A DNA stretch of 42,085 nt from Solirubrobacteraceae bacterium (GTDB taxonomy: Bacteria > Actinomycetota > Thermoleophilia > Solirubrobacterales > Solirubrobacteraceae): NCBI GenBank assembly GCA_025934395.1, contig JAICYC010000020.1:1-42085 (forward strand), in the 5' to 3' direction. A program made the position numbers and the translations under genes. The number at the start of each line of letters is the position of its first letter. Positions within the stretch are counted from its first letter, which is position 1. Below are positions 31,708 to 38,420 of the stretch, piece by piece. The notes beneath the pieces are model-generated. The model was not told where the DNA came from. It worked only from the letters and a program-made list of their open reading frames with translations, and searched no databases.

Positions 31708-31755
31708 AACGCCCGCGCTGGAACGCCCGCGCTGGAACGCCCGCGCTGGAACGCT
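31691..31755. repeat. 14-bp tandem repeat spanning the ferredoxin stop codon
   Basis: Four full copies of T(A/G)GAACGCCCGCGC (31691-31704, 31705-31718, 31719-31732, 31733-31746) and a partial fifth (TGGAACGCT to 31755). The first two copies have A at position 2, the others G. Copy 1 codes for the ferredoxin C-terminus and copy 2 provides its TAG stop. The array fills almost the whole gap to the convergent glycosylase gene. The unit length is not a multiple of three, so gain or loss of a copy at the 5' side would alter the ferredoxin end. Confidence 0.9.
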
Positions 31756-31757
31756 TC

Positions 31758-32606
31758 CTAGAGGCGCGACATGTGCGCTGCTGCGAGGCCGGCCCAATCG
31801 CCGTACGGCGCGAAGAACTCGCGCACCTGGTGTTCGTCGGCGCGCGCATGGGGGTCCCCGCCGCTCAGCCGGCGGCCGACCAGCTTCAGCAGGTGCAGGT
31901 CTCCGGCAGGGACCTGGTCGTGACGGCCCTGTCCTTTGAGCGCGAGCATCTCCACCGTCCACGCGCCGATCCCGGGGATCGCACGCAGGCGCCGCCAGCC
32001 GGACTCGTGGTCGCAGTGGTGCAGGTCCAGACGGCCGCGTGCCACCTCCCGTGCGGCGCGGATCAGCGAGATTGCGCGGCTGCCGGCGAGGTCGAACGAC
32101 TGCAGCAGCGCGGGGGCTGTCCCCGCGACCGCGCCGGCAGCGGGCATGTCCCGGAGCCCCGTCCCGCGATCGCCCTCGCTCCAACGGCGCCCGAGCCCCC
32201 ACACGATCCGCCGCTCGATCGCCGCGGCGCGCGGGTACTCGATCAGCTGCTCGCAGATCGCGCACGCCAGGGCCTCGAAGGGGTCTGGCCGGCGTCCCAC
32301 GCGGAGCCACGGCTGGCGCCGCAGCGAGCGTCCGATCAGCGGGTCGCCGGCGAACTCGCGCAGGAACGGGCGCAGATCGTCGTCGAGGCCGAGCATGAAG
32401 CGCATGCGATCGATGCCGTATGCGGCGGACGCGCGCGAGGGGGAGCGCGCGCCGATCAGCACCCGCCCGCACCCGAGCTGGGCCGCGCGCACGAGCACGG
32501 GCACGTCGCGCTCGTGCAGGAGGCGTTCGAGCACGCCGCCCCGCCGGCGCACCATCCCGTCGGCGCCCGTGTAGCGCGGCAGTCGGAACACGCTCGCAGG
32601 CCGCAC
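31758..32606 (-). CDS. DNA-3-methyladenine glycosylase II-like (AlkA/HhH-GPD)
   Basis: A base-excision repair enzyme that removes alkylated purines. The 282-residue protein has an AlkA-like N-terminal region (RRRGGVLERLLHERDVPVLV). The HhH-GPD core is DPFEALACAICEQLI, the hairpin LRAIPGIGAWTVEMLAL (about 207-223), and the catalytic Asp is D236 in QVPAGDLHLLK. GTG 32606 is the first usable start after an in-frame stop; the preceding codons could encode a matching beta strand but offer no start. Its gene lies 40 bp after the stop of the upstream minus-strand gene and converges on the ferredoxin repeat. Confidence 0.88.
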   Translation of the reverse strand: MRPASVFRLPRYTGADGMVRRRGGVLERLLHERDVPVLVRAAQLGCGRVLIGARSPSRASAAYGIDRMRFMLGLDDDLRPFLREFAGDPLIGRSLRRQPWLRVGRRPDPFEALACAICEQLIEYPRAAAIERRIVWGLGRRWSEGDRGTGLRDMPAAGAVAGTAPALLQSFDLAGSRAISLIRAAREVARGRLDLHHCDHESGWRRLRAIPGIGAWTVEMLALKGQGRHDQVPAGDLHLLKLVGRRLSGGDPHARADEHQVREFFAPYGDWAGLAAAHMSRL

Positions 32607-32645
32607 CTCGGCGCGGAGTTCGAGCGTGGAGGACGCGGCTCGGCC

Positions 32646-33143
32646 CTACCGGTCGGCGCCGGGCGTGCCGAGCACGTGCACGTCCACGAGCATCGTGTGG
32701 CGCCCCACGACCTGCAGCACCTCACCGGCGGACTTGCGGGAAGAGCGCTGGAGCGCCCGACCCGTGCGGGCTCCCTGGGCGAGCGCCACGCGACCCCTGT
32801 GCCTGCGGTGGACGAGGCCCGCGACGGCAGCCCCCGCCACGAAGCTTCCCGCCGCCACCGCCGCGGCCTGCACGGCCGGGATCGTGGCGCCCTCGAGATC
32901 GCGGGCGAGCGCCCGCCTGGCGCGCTGCATCGCGGGCACCCGTTCGGGTGCCAGCACGGGCAGCGCGTCGACTTCGGCGACCACCTCCGCCTCGGGGAGA
33001 TCCTCGTCGCGGAGATGCTCCTCGCGGAGATGCTCCCCGGGGACGTGCCCCGCGAGGGGCTGCCCCGGCGAGAGGTGCTCCGGCGAGAGGCGCGCCGCGG
33101 AGACGTGCTCAGCGGGGGTCGGGTCGGGCACGGGCGGCATCAC
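32646..33143 (-). CDS. Protein with pentapeptide-repeat-like N-terminus and one membrane helix
   Basis: A 165-residue protein of unknown function. Residues 11-50 form eight five-residue units with a central Leu/Val (AEHVS AARLS PEHLS PGQPL AGHVP GEHLR EEHLR DEDLP, read as separate units). This resembles the A(D/N)LxX pentapeptide-repeat spacing but with Glu/His before the Leu. A hydrophobic stretch at about 88-110 (IPAVQAAAVAAGSFVAGAAVAG) is followed by basic residues and a conserved-looking end TMLVDVHVLG. GTG 33143 (or ATG 33140) follows a TAGACT box by 7 nt, so the mRNA is probably leaderless. The five-residue unit may partly reflect local DNA repeat expansion. Confidence 0.7.
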   Translation of the reverse strand: MMPPVPDPTPAEHVSAARLSPEHLSPGQPLAGHVPGEHLREEHLRDEDLPEAEVVAEVDALPVLAPERVPAMQRARRALARDLEGATIPAVQAAAVAAGSFVAGAAVAGLVHRRHRGRVALAQGARTGRALQRSSRKSAGEVLQVVGRHTMLVDVHVLGTPGADR

Positions 33144-33150
33144 GCCGCCA

Positions 33151-33156
33151 AGTCTA
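33151..33156 (-). promoter_or_regulatory. -10 box (TAGACT) of the pentapeptide-like gene
   Basis: TAGACT on the minus strand ends 7 nt before GTG 33143 with no Shine-Dalgarno between, the same layout as at hpt. Confidence 0.45.
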
Positions 33157-33186
33157 GACCCACCCCCAGACCGCGTCGCCAGGTGT

Positions 33187-34314
33187 CTAGAGCATCCGCT
33201 CGTAGACGCGATAGCGCTTGACCACGCGCCCGCCCATCGCTTCCATGCCGCGGTTCATCGCGGTGTTGGTCTCCAGGATCCAGCCCATCTCCCCGCCGCC
33301 CTGGGGCGTGCGTTCGGCGGCGTTGTAGTGCTCCTCGTACAGCGCGGCGGCGACGCCGGCGTGCTGATGCTCGGGCTTGACGCCGAGGAAGCCCACGCGC
33401 ACCCGGTCGATGCGCTTGGACTTCGTGAGGAACCGCCACCACCCGAGCGGCAGCAGCCGTCCGTTCATCTGTTCGAGCACCTGGTTGAGGTCGGGCACGG
33501 TGATCGCCATGCCCACCACCTCGCCGGTGTCTTCTTTCTCGGCGATCATGAACCAGTTCTTGTCGTACGCGAGCTGCAGGTCGATGTGGTACGCGTCGAG
33601 GTCCGCCTTGGAGTACGGCACGAAGTCCCAGTTCTTCGACCACGCCGCGTTGTAGACCTCGGCGAAGAAGTCGAGGTCTTTGCGCAGCTGGCGCCGGCGC
33701 ATCGGGCGGATGCGGATGCGGTGCTCGGTGCGCGAGCGCTCGGCGAGCTCCCAGATCACCGGCAGGACCTTCTCGCGGCCCGTGACCTCGAGGTTCCACA
33801 TCTGCAGGTCCATCGCCTTCGTCATCCCTGCCCGCTCGATCAGCTCCTGGTAGTAGGGCGGATGCCACGGCTGCAGGATCATGGGTCGCAGGTCGCGACC
33901 CTCGATCAGGACCCCCGCCTCGTCGTTGAGCGCGAAGCTCGCGGGGCCGACGATCCGCTCGAGGCCGCGCTCGCGCAGCCACGCGGAGGCGGCCTCCAGC
34001 AGGGCGTCGAGCACCTCGGGGTCGCGCTCGAACTCGAGGAACCCGAACCAGCCCCAGTTGCGGCCATGGTGCTCGTTGAACGGGTGGTTGACGTGCGCTG
34101 TGATCCGACCCACCACCCGCCCGTCGCGACGGGCGAGGAAGTACTCGCCTTCGCCGTGCGTGAAGAACGCGTTCATCCGCCGGCTCAGGAACAGGCGCCG
34201 CTCCAGCTTGAGCGGCGGCACCCACATCGGCTGGTTAGCATGCAGGCGGAACGGCAGATCGATGAACCGGCCCAGCTCCCTGCTGCCGGCTACGGCTCTG
34301 ACCTCGACACTCAC
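33187..34314 (-). CDS. GNAT-like acyltransferase, possible bacterial ceramide synthase-type
   Basis: A 375-residue cytoplasmic protein of the large GNAT-like family that begins ELGRFIDLPFRLHANQPMWVPPL. Clear features are EYFLARRDGRVVGRITAHVNH, NWGWFGFLEFERD, LERIVGPASFALNDEAGVLIEG and PYYQELIERAGMTKAMDL. The second half carries another acyl-CoA-binding-type segment (RVRVGFLGVKPEHQHAGVAAALYEEHY). This type is often linked to lipid synthesis, and I recall bacterial ceramide synthase being assigned to a GNAT-related family. Its start codon is 15 bp from that of the divergent alpha-oxoamine synthase, which strengthens a shared sphingoid-base/ceramide-like pathway. GTG 34314 follows a TAGGGT box by 8 nt. 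The ceramide assignment is an inference. Confidence 0.8.
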   Translation of the reverse strand: MSVEVRAVAGSRELGRFIDLPFRLHANQPMWVPPLKLERRLFLSRRMNAFFTHGEGEYFLARRDGRVVGRITAHVNHPFNEHHGRNWGWFGFLEFERDPEVLDALLEAASAWLRERGLERIVGPASFALNDEAGVLIEGRDLRPMILQPWHPPYYQELIERAGMTKAMDLQMWNLEVTGREKVLPVIWELAERSRTEHRIRIRPMRRRQLRKDLDFFAEVYNAAWSKNWDFVPYSKADLDAYHIDLQLAYDKNWFMIAEKEDTGEVVGMAITVPDLNQVLEQMNGRLLPLGWWRFLTKSKRIDRVRVGFLGVKPEHQHAGVAAALYEEHYNAAERTPQGGGEMGWILETNTAMNRGMEAMGGRVVKRYRVYERML

Positions 34315-34322
34315 CGGCGCGC

Positions 34323-34328
34323 ACCCTA
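34323..34328 (-). promoter_or_regulatory. -10 box (TAGGGT) of the GNAT-like gene
   Basis: TAGGGT on the minus strand ends 8 nt before GTG 34314, inside the 15-bp gap to the divergent alpha-oxoamine synthase ATG (34330). Confidence 0.35.
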
Positions 34329-34329
34329 C

Positions 34330-35667
34330 ATGCCCACCTCCACCGACGTGTTCGCCAAGATCCGCGGTCACGAGCGCGAGGAGGTCCTGCGCGCGGCCAA
34401 CGAAGCGGACATCCTGCCCTACTTCCGCCTGCTCACCTCGCCCGCCATGCCGGTGGTCGAGATGGAAGGCGCACAGCGGATCATGCTGGGCTCGAACAAC
34501 TACCTCGGCCTGACCGCCGACGAGCGCGTCCTGAAGGGCGCCGAGGACGCGCTGCATCGCTACGGCACGGGCCTCACGGGCTCGCGGCTGCTCAACGGCA
34601 CCATCCCGCTGCACCTCGAGCTGGAGCGCGAGATCGCCGAATGGATGGGCACCGAGGACGCGATCGTGTTCAGCACCGGCCATCAGGCCAACCTGGGGAC
34701 GCTCGGCACGCTGCTCGACCAGCGCGACACGGTGATCGTCGACTCCGGCGACCACGCGTCGATCCTCGACGGCTGCTTGCTCTCCCGCGCGAAGCTGCGC
34801 CCGTTCCGGCACAACCGCCTGGAGAAGCTCGAGCGTGCGCTGGAGCGCGCCCAGGGCGACGGCGGAGGCGTGCTCGTTGTCGTCGACGGCGTCTTCTCGA
34901 TGGAGGGCGACATCGCCCCGCTGCCCGACATCTGCGCGCTGTGCGAGTCCTACGGCGCGCGGGTGATGGTCGACGAGGCCCACGGCGCGGGCGTGCTCGG
35001 GATGCGCGGCGCGGGCACCCACGAGCTGCTCGGAGTCAGCGATCGCGTCGACCTGCTGCTGGGGACGTTCTCGAAGTCGCTCGCCGCCTGCGGCGGCTTC
35101 GTGGCCGGCTCGGCGGAGGTGATCGAGTACCTCAGGATCGCCTCGCGCGCGTTCCTGTTCACCGCCTCGGCGGTCCCCGCGGCGGTCGGCGCGGCGCTGG
35201 CGGCGCTGCGGGTGCTGCGCTCCGACGACGGCCCGCCGTTGCTCGCGGCCGTGCTCGACAACGCCTGGCGCCTGCGCGACGGCCTGCACGAGCTCGGCTT
35301 CGCGGTGGTGGAGCCCCAGCAGCTGCCGGCCGACTGGAGCGTCCAGACGCGCGCGGCGGGCCTGCGCGCCGGGCCGCAAGGGCCGGACGGCGCGGGCGGG
35401 CCGTTCTCGATCGTCACCCCGATCGTGCCCGTGCTGGTCGGCGACGACTGGAAGGCGGCGCTGCTGTGGCGCGCCCTCTACGACGCCGGCGTGTTCGTCA
35501 ACACCGCGCTGCACCCGGCCGTCCCGCCCGGCGGCGCGCTGCTGCGCACGAGCGTGATGGCGACCCACGACGCCGACACGATCGACCGCGCGCTCGACGT
35601 GTTCGCAGCGGTCAAGCGCGCGTTCGAGGCCGAGCACGGCCCGCTGCCCGCGCCCGCCGATGCCTGA
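34330..35667 (+). CDS. Alpha-oxoamine synthase (serine palmitoyltransferase/KBL/BioF family)
   Basis: A PLP enzyme that joins an acyl-CoA or acyl-ACP to an amino acid with loss of CO2. The 445-residue protein has all family landmarks: SNNYLGLTADERV, YGTGLTGSRLLNGTIPLHLELE, VFSTGHQANLGTLG, SGDHASILDG, DGVFSMEGDIAPLPDI, the PLP phosphate region VDEAHGAGVLG, and the Schiff-base Lys in GTFSKSLAACGGFV. Substrate could be serine plus a long acyl chain (Spt), glycine plus acetyl-CoA (Kbl) or alanine plus pimeloyl (BioF). The divergent GNAT-like gene favours the first, as no bio or tdh gene is nearby. ATG 34330 starts the conserved N-terminus. Confidence 0.88.
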   Translation: MPTSTDVFAKIRGHEREEVLRAANEADILPYFRLLTSPAMPVVEMEGAQRIMLGSNNYLGLTADERVLKGAEDALHRYGTGLTGSRLLNGTIPLHLELEREIAEWMGTEDAIVFSTGHQANLGTLGTLLDQRDTVIVDSGDHASILDGCLLSRAKLRPFRHNRLEKLERALERAQGDGGGVLVVVDGVFSMEGDIAPLPDICALCESYGARVMVDEAHGAGVLGMRGAGTHELLGVSDRVDLLLGTFSKSLAACGGFVAGSAEVIEYLRIASRAFLFTASAVPAAVGAALAALRVLRSDDGPPLLAAVLDNAWRLRDGLHELGFAVVEPQQLPADWSVQTRAAGLRAGPQGPDGAGGPFSIVTPIVPVLVGDDWKAALLWRALYDAGVFVNTALHPAVPPGGALLRTSVMATHDADTIDRALDVFAAVKRAFEAEHGPLPAPADA

Positions 35668-35689
35668 GTCCGGGCGCGACTCGCGGCGA

Positions 35690-35713
35690 GACTTGTCCAG
35701 ATCTTCACAAGTC
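35690..35713. repeat. Inverted repeat GACTTGT-N10-ACAAGTC
   Basis: Perfect 7-bp arms with a 10-nt loop lie 23 bp after the alpha-oxoamine synthase stop. The 9-bp GAGACTTGT containing its left arm occurs again at 35859-35867. No T-tract follows on the plus strand (an A6 run does), so it fits an operator-like site better than a standard terminator. Confidence 0.4.
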
Positions 35714-35765
35714 CGGCGCCGAACAAAAAAGGTCGCTTCTAGCGCACGATCCCGTCCGCTCGGAG

Positions 35766-35795
35766 TTGACCGCCGGCCGCGCGTTGGCATAGCTT
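35766..35795 (+). promoter_or_regulatory. Probable sigma70-type promoter for the IHF-like gene
   Basis: TTGACC (35766-35771), an 18-bp spacer and TAGCTT (35790-35795) make the clearest -35/-10 pair in the window. Transcription would start near 35802 and give a leader of about 195 nt before ATG 35997. Confidence 0.5.
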
Positions 35796-35865
35796 CCAGA
35801 AGCGCTCTGCACGGCCGTTCGAGGTGCGCCACACACAAGCCGTTCATCGAGGGGATGGGAGACTT

Positions 35866-35994
35866 GTGGTGTCCGCGTCGCTTCGCGGTACGACCTTTCG
35901 CGGCCGCAAGCCCGAGCGCAGATATCCGATCAAACTCGAGCAAGCATGTCGCCGCACGGGCACCCGCCCGCGTGACGACGGGGAGATTCATTGA
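35866..35994 (+). CDS. Possible 42-residue basic leader ORF upstream of the IHF gene
   Basis: GTG 35866 (or GTG 35869) is preceded by GGGAG at 4 or 7 nt. The reading frame runs 42 codons to a TGA that overlaps the TTG at 35991 and ends 2 bp before ATG 35997 of the IHF-like gene. The peptide is strongly basic (RGTTFRGRKPERRYPIKLEQ region). Against it, about 12 of 42 codons end in A or T, far more than in neighbouring genes, so it may be non-coding leader RNA. If translated it would couple to IHF synthesis. Confidence 0.25.
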   Translation: MVSASLRGTTFRGRKPERRYPIKLEQACRRTGTRPRDDGEIH

Positions 35995-35996
35995 CG

Positions 35997-36374
35997 ATGA
36001 CCGCGACAGCGACGCTAGCCCCTGCCGACCAGCAGCACATGCGCGCACTGCAGCGTGCGAACCAGGTCCGCCTTGCCCGCGCCGAGCTCAAGCGCCGCGT
36101 GGCGACCGGCGAGATCGAGGTGGCGGACGTGATTCTCGACTGCCCCTGGGAGGCGGAGAGCATGGCCGTTGCCGACCTGCTGATGAGTCAGCGGCGCTGG
36201 GGTCAGACGCGCTGCCGCAAGTTCCTCTCGCAGATCCCGATGTCCGAGAAGAAGCCGGTGGGAACGATGACCGAGCGTCAGCGCCGCACGCTGGCAGGGA
36301 TGCTGCGCAACGCAGACCGGGGTCGCGCCTGGGGCGCGGCCCCCTGGGTAACGGACACCCTGACGAGAGTGTGA
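35997..36374 (+). CDS. Actinobacterial integration host factor (mIHF-like)
   Basis: A small nucleoid-associated DNA-bending protein. The 125-residue product matches the mIHF family: helical N-terminus QQHMRALQRANQVRLARAELKRRV, EIEVADVILDC, AVADLLMSQRRWGQTRCRKFLS and the helix-two-turn-helix end TMTERQRRTLAGMLR. It lacks the sequence of classical alpha/beta IHF or HU. ATG 35997 is chosen; TTG 35991 is in frame and slightly better spaced from the GGGGAG at 35980-35985. The gene has its own promoter and a long leader. Almost three quarters of it is overlapped on the opposite strand by the C-terminal extension of the 36088-36891 gene. Confidence 0.88.
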   Translation: MTATATLAPADQQHMRALQRANQVRLARAELKRRVATGEIEVADVILDCPWEAESMAVADLLMSQRRWGQTRCRKFLSQIPMSEKKPVGTMTERQRRTLAGMLRNADRGRAWGAAPWVTDTLTRV

Positions 36375-36891
36375 GCTCCCACCACCCCGCGAGCATGCCG
36401 ATCAGGCCGAAGCGGGGGCGGACCTCCCATACGCCGCACCCGCCCTCGCCGAGGTCGCTCACGGGCAGGCGCACGAACTTGTAGCGCCCAGGTTCGAGCT
36501 TCATCTTCCGCAGCTGCTCGCGCGCGCGGCGCTCGTGCTCGGCGCGCGCCGCGGCGATCGCCGTCAGCTCCTGGACGCGGCCGGCGAGGCGGTCGCGCAT
36601 CCGCTCCAGCCCGGCCAGGCCGAGCAGCATCGGGCCCCCCGGGGTCGCCGTCGCAGGCGTCGCGAAGGTCGTGCTCCAGCTCGCGTCGGGCGGGATGTGC
36701 GGGAAGCCCTCGGCGACGATCCGCGAGAGCTCCCGCTCGAGCCGCGCGATCTGGGCCCGCAACGAGGCGCGCGCGGCGTGCTCGGCGTCCTGCTCGACCT
36801 GCCGGTTCGAGAGCGCACGACGCATCGCCGCGGGTGAGGACCCGCTGACGGGGTCATCGCGATCGATCAGCTGCTGCTCGCGCTGTGTCAA
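36088..36891 (-). CDS. Coiled-coil protein of unknown function with a read-through C-terminus over the IHF gene
   Basis: A 267-residue ORF. Residues about 40-60 and 92-128 are helical and charged (RASLRAQIARLERELSRIVAE; LERMRDRLAGRVQELTAI). A compact segment follows at about 133-172 (YKFVRLPVSDLGEGGCGVWEV, then FGLIGMLAGWWELTLSSGCPL). The remaining about 95 residues are Arg/Ser/Pro-rich and lie antisense to the IHF-like gene, which looks like read-through in a shadow frame. The original gene probably ended near 36375, so loss of a stop or a frameshift is possible. TTG 36891 is supported by GGAGG 5 nt upstream. A TAGACT box lies upstream of that. Confidence 0.65.
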   Translation of the reverse strand: MTQREQQLIDRDDPVSGSSPAAMRRALSNRQVEQDAEHAARASLRAQIARLERELSRIVAEGFPHIPPDASWSTTFATPATATPGGPMLLGLAGLERMRDRLAGRVQELTAIAAARAEHERRAREQLRKMKLEPGRYKFVRLPVSDLGEGGCGVWEVRPRFGLIGMLAGWWELTLSSGCPLPRGPRPRRDPGLRCAASLPACGADARSSFPPASSRTSGSARGTCGSASDPSAADSSAGRQRPCSPPPRGSRESRPPPRSRRSPRGA

Positions 36892-36921
36892 TCCGCCTCC
36901 TCTCGAGCGGCCGGCAGCGCA

Positions 36922-36927
36922 AGTCTA
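36922..36927 (-). promoter_or_regulatory. -10 box (TAGACT) for the coiled-coil gene
   Basis: TAGACT on the minus strand lies 30 nt before TTG 36891, with a GGAGG Shine-Dalgarno between. This would separate the gene from the lipid-trafficking operon, which ends at 36949. Confidence 0.4.
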
Positions 36928-36948
36928 CCAGCGGCGCGGGCGCGCCGG

Positions 36949-37644
36949 TCACGGTTGTTCGAGCGCGGTTCGCGCCGACCAGAGCGCCTCTTCGACATAG
37001 AGGGTGGGTACCCCGGCGACCTGGATTCCGAACAGCACGAGCTCGCGCGAGCTCGCCCCCGGCGCGTGCGCGGGCGCGACCTCGCCGAACAGCAGCGCGA
37101 GCGGGCGCGAGGCATCCGCCACCACGAGGCGACCCTGCGGCAGCAGCGCCGCGTGCGGGCCGTCCCCGAGCGGCTCGCCCTCGCCGCTGGTGCGGATCCC
37201 CAGCGGTCCGTCGAGCGTCTCCGCGGCGAGCGCCCACACCGCCACGCCCGTGTCGAGCAGCGCCATCAGGAGCACGTCCTCCAGCAGGCCCCCCGTGGGG
37301 AAGCCGCCGCGCAGCATCCGCTCCGTCACCGCCGCTTCGATCGGCGTTCGCTCGACGTCCGGGTCCATCCCGATCTGCAGGAAGAACACGCGGTAGGCCG
37401 CCGGTACGGGCTCCCGCCGCATCGAGATCGCGCGCGCGCCGCGGATGCTGCTCGATGCTTCCCGCAGCCGCGCCTCGACGTCCGGCGGCGAGCCGCCGGT
37501 GAGCGCCCCGCGACGGGCGACGCGGACGGCGCACGAGTGGACCCGCAGGTCGGGAAGCTCCTGCTCCACCTCGCTCGCGCACCAGCCGACGACCGGGGCC
37601 GCATCGGCTGCGGCGGGGGCGTCGCCCGCGTGGTCGGCGCTCAT
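36949..37644 (-). CDS. Stand-alone B3/B4-domain protein (phenylalanyl-tRNA synthetase beta-like)
   Basis: A 231-residue protein that matches the B3/B4 domain found in bacterial PheT and as free-standing proteins. Features are SIRGARAISM, VPAAYRVFFLQIGMDPDVERTPIEAAVTERMLRGG, LLEDVLLMALLDTGVAVWALAAETLDGPLGIRTSGEGEPLG and LVVADASRPLALLFGEVAP, quoted by their short cores. In PheRS this domain contributes to editing of misacylated tRNA; free-standing versions may be trans-editing factors, but the role here is unproven. ATG 37644 overlaps the upstream redoxin stop as ATGA, so it is the last gene of the operon that begins with the Mla-type transporter. Confidence 0.82.
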   Translation of the reverse strand: MSADHAGDAPAAADAAPVVGWCASEVEQELPDLRVHSCAVRVARRGALTGGSPPDVEARLREASSSIRGARAISMRREPVPAAYRVFFLQIGMDPDVERTPIEAAVTERMLRGGFPTGGLLEDVLLMALLDTGVAVWALAAETLDGPLGIRTSGEGEPLGDGPHAALLPQGRLVVADASRPLALLFGEVAPAHAPGASSRELVLFGIQVAGVPTLYVEEALWSARTALEQP

Positions 37645-38420
37645 CTCGCGGGCTCCCGCCAGCCGGCTGCTCTCGCGGCAGCCACGAGCTCGGCGACCCG
37701 GCCGCGCAGAGCTTGCTGGGACGGGGTCGAGAGCAGCGCGTGCCCGCGTGCCCTGCCGCCGGGGAGCGCGAACGTCACCTGCGGGCAGCTCGCGATTTTG
37801 TAGAGCGCGGCGAGCGTCCCTTCTTCGTCGATCCCCACCGGGAACGTGAGCCCGCGGGTGCGGATCGTCCTCCGCAACCCGCCGCGGTCGCCGCGCAGCG
37901 CGACCGCCGCGAAGCGCACGCCGGGATATGCGCCCACGAGCGCCTGCATGCGCGAGAGCACCGTGGTGCAGCCGCCGCTGTTGACGAACAGCGCGAGCAC
38001 GAGCGGCGCGCCTTCGTAGAGCTGGCAGACGTTCAGGACGTCTGCCCGTCGCAGCTTGCACGCCGGTATCCGGCCCGCTTCGCCCTCGTCGGGGCGCGTT
38101 GCCACGTCGGCGTCGCCCTTCAGGTTCGAGAGCGCCAGCGGCACGGCGAACGCCGGCAGCTGCTCCCCCGGCGCGACGCCGCTCGCGCCGTTCGGTTTCG
38201 TGATGATCGTGTTGATCGTGATCAGCACGAGGATCAGCAGCGCGAGCAGCGCCACATAACGGCCGTAGCGCTGCGGCGGCGCCGCGACGGGGGCGCGCAT
38301 CGGCGGCTCGCCTGCGCCCGCGGGGCCCGCCGTGGAGAACCAGTCGCCAGCCGCCGGCGGCTGCCCGGCGCCGCGATCAGAGGCGCCGGCGGGCCCGGAC
38401 GGGTCCTCAGGCGGGCTCAT
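37641..38420 (-). CDS. Membrane-anchored redoxin (peroxiredoxin/thioredoxin-like)
   Basis: A 259-residue protein. A Pro/Gly/Ala-rich cytoplasmic N-terminus precedes one membrane helix at about 54-74 (RYVALLALLILVLITINTII). The outer domain has an AhpC/TlpA-type thioredoxin fold: PLVLALFVNSGGCTTVLSRM with a single Cys (C151) where CxxC would be, RFAAVALRGDRGG, TFPVGIDEEGTLAALY and the cis-Pro loop SCPQVTFALPGG. C121 and C132 lie before the fold. It may act as a peroxidase or thiol partner outside the membrane. GTG/ATG choice is settled by the overlap: its start lies 14 bp inside the MMPL gene, and its stop overlaps the B3/B4 gene. Confidence 0.83.
   Translation of the reverse strand: MSPPEDPSGPAGASDRGAGQPPAAGDWFSTAGPAGAGEPPMRAPVAAPPQRYGRYVALLALLILVLITINTIITKPNGASGVAPGEQLPAFAVPLALSNLKGDADVATRPDEGEAGRIPACKLRRADVLNVCQLYEGAPLVLALFVNSGGCTTVLSRMQALVGAYPGVRFAAVALRGDRGGLRRTIRTRGLTFPVGIDEEGTLAALYKIASCPQVTFALPGGRARGHALLSTPSQQALRGRVAELVAAARAAGWREPAR

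Larger units (their letters stand above)
35668..35996. other. 329-bp gene-poor leader region of the IHF gene
   Basis: No convincing annotated gene lies between the alpha-oxoamine synthase stop and the IHF-like gene. The segment has visibly lower GC than its surroundings (A6 run, several AT-rich patches). It holds the 35690-35713 inverted repeat, a possible sigma70-type promoter (35766-35795), a long predicted 5' leader of about 200 nt, and a 42-codon possible leader ORF (35866-35994) that ends at the IHF start. Confidence 0.6.

Noticed and set aside
31691-31755. Tandem repeats considered as a CRISPR array
   Set aside because: Units are directly adjacent 14-mers without spacers, and no cas genes are present.
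35690-35713. Inverted repeat considered as the alpha-oxoamine synthase terminator
   Set aside because: The 7-bp stem is modest, the loop is 10 nt and no T-tract follows on the plus strand, so I list it only as an inverted repeat.
33187-36048. A 953-codon open frame on the minus strand covering the alpha-oxoamine synthase gene
   Set aside because: Only the part from 34314 down codes for the GNAT-like protein. The upstream part is the antisense of a well-conserved PLP enzyme and has Arg/His/Val-rich shadow composition.
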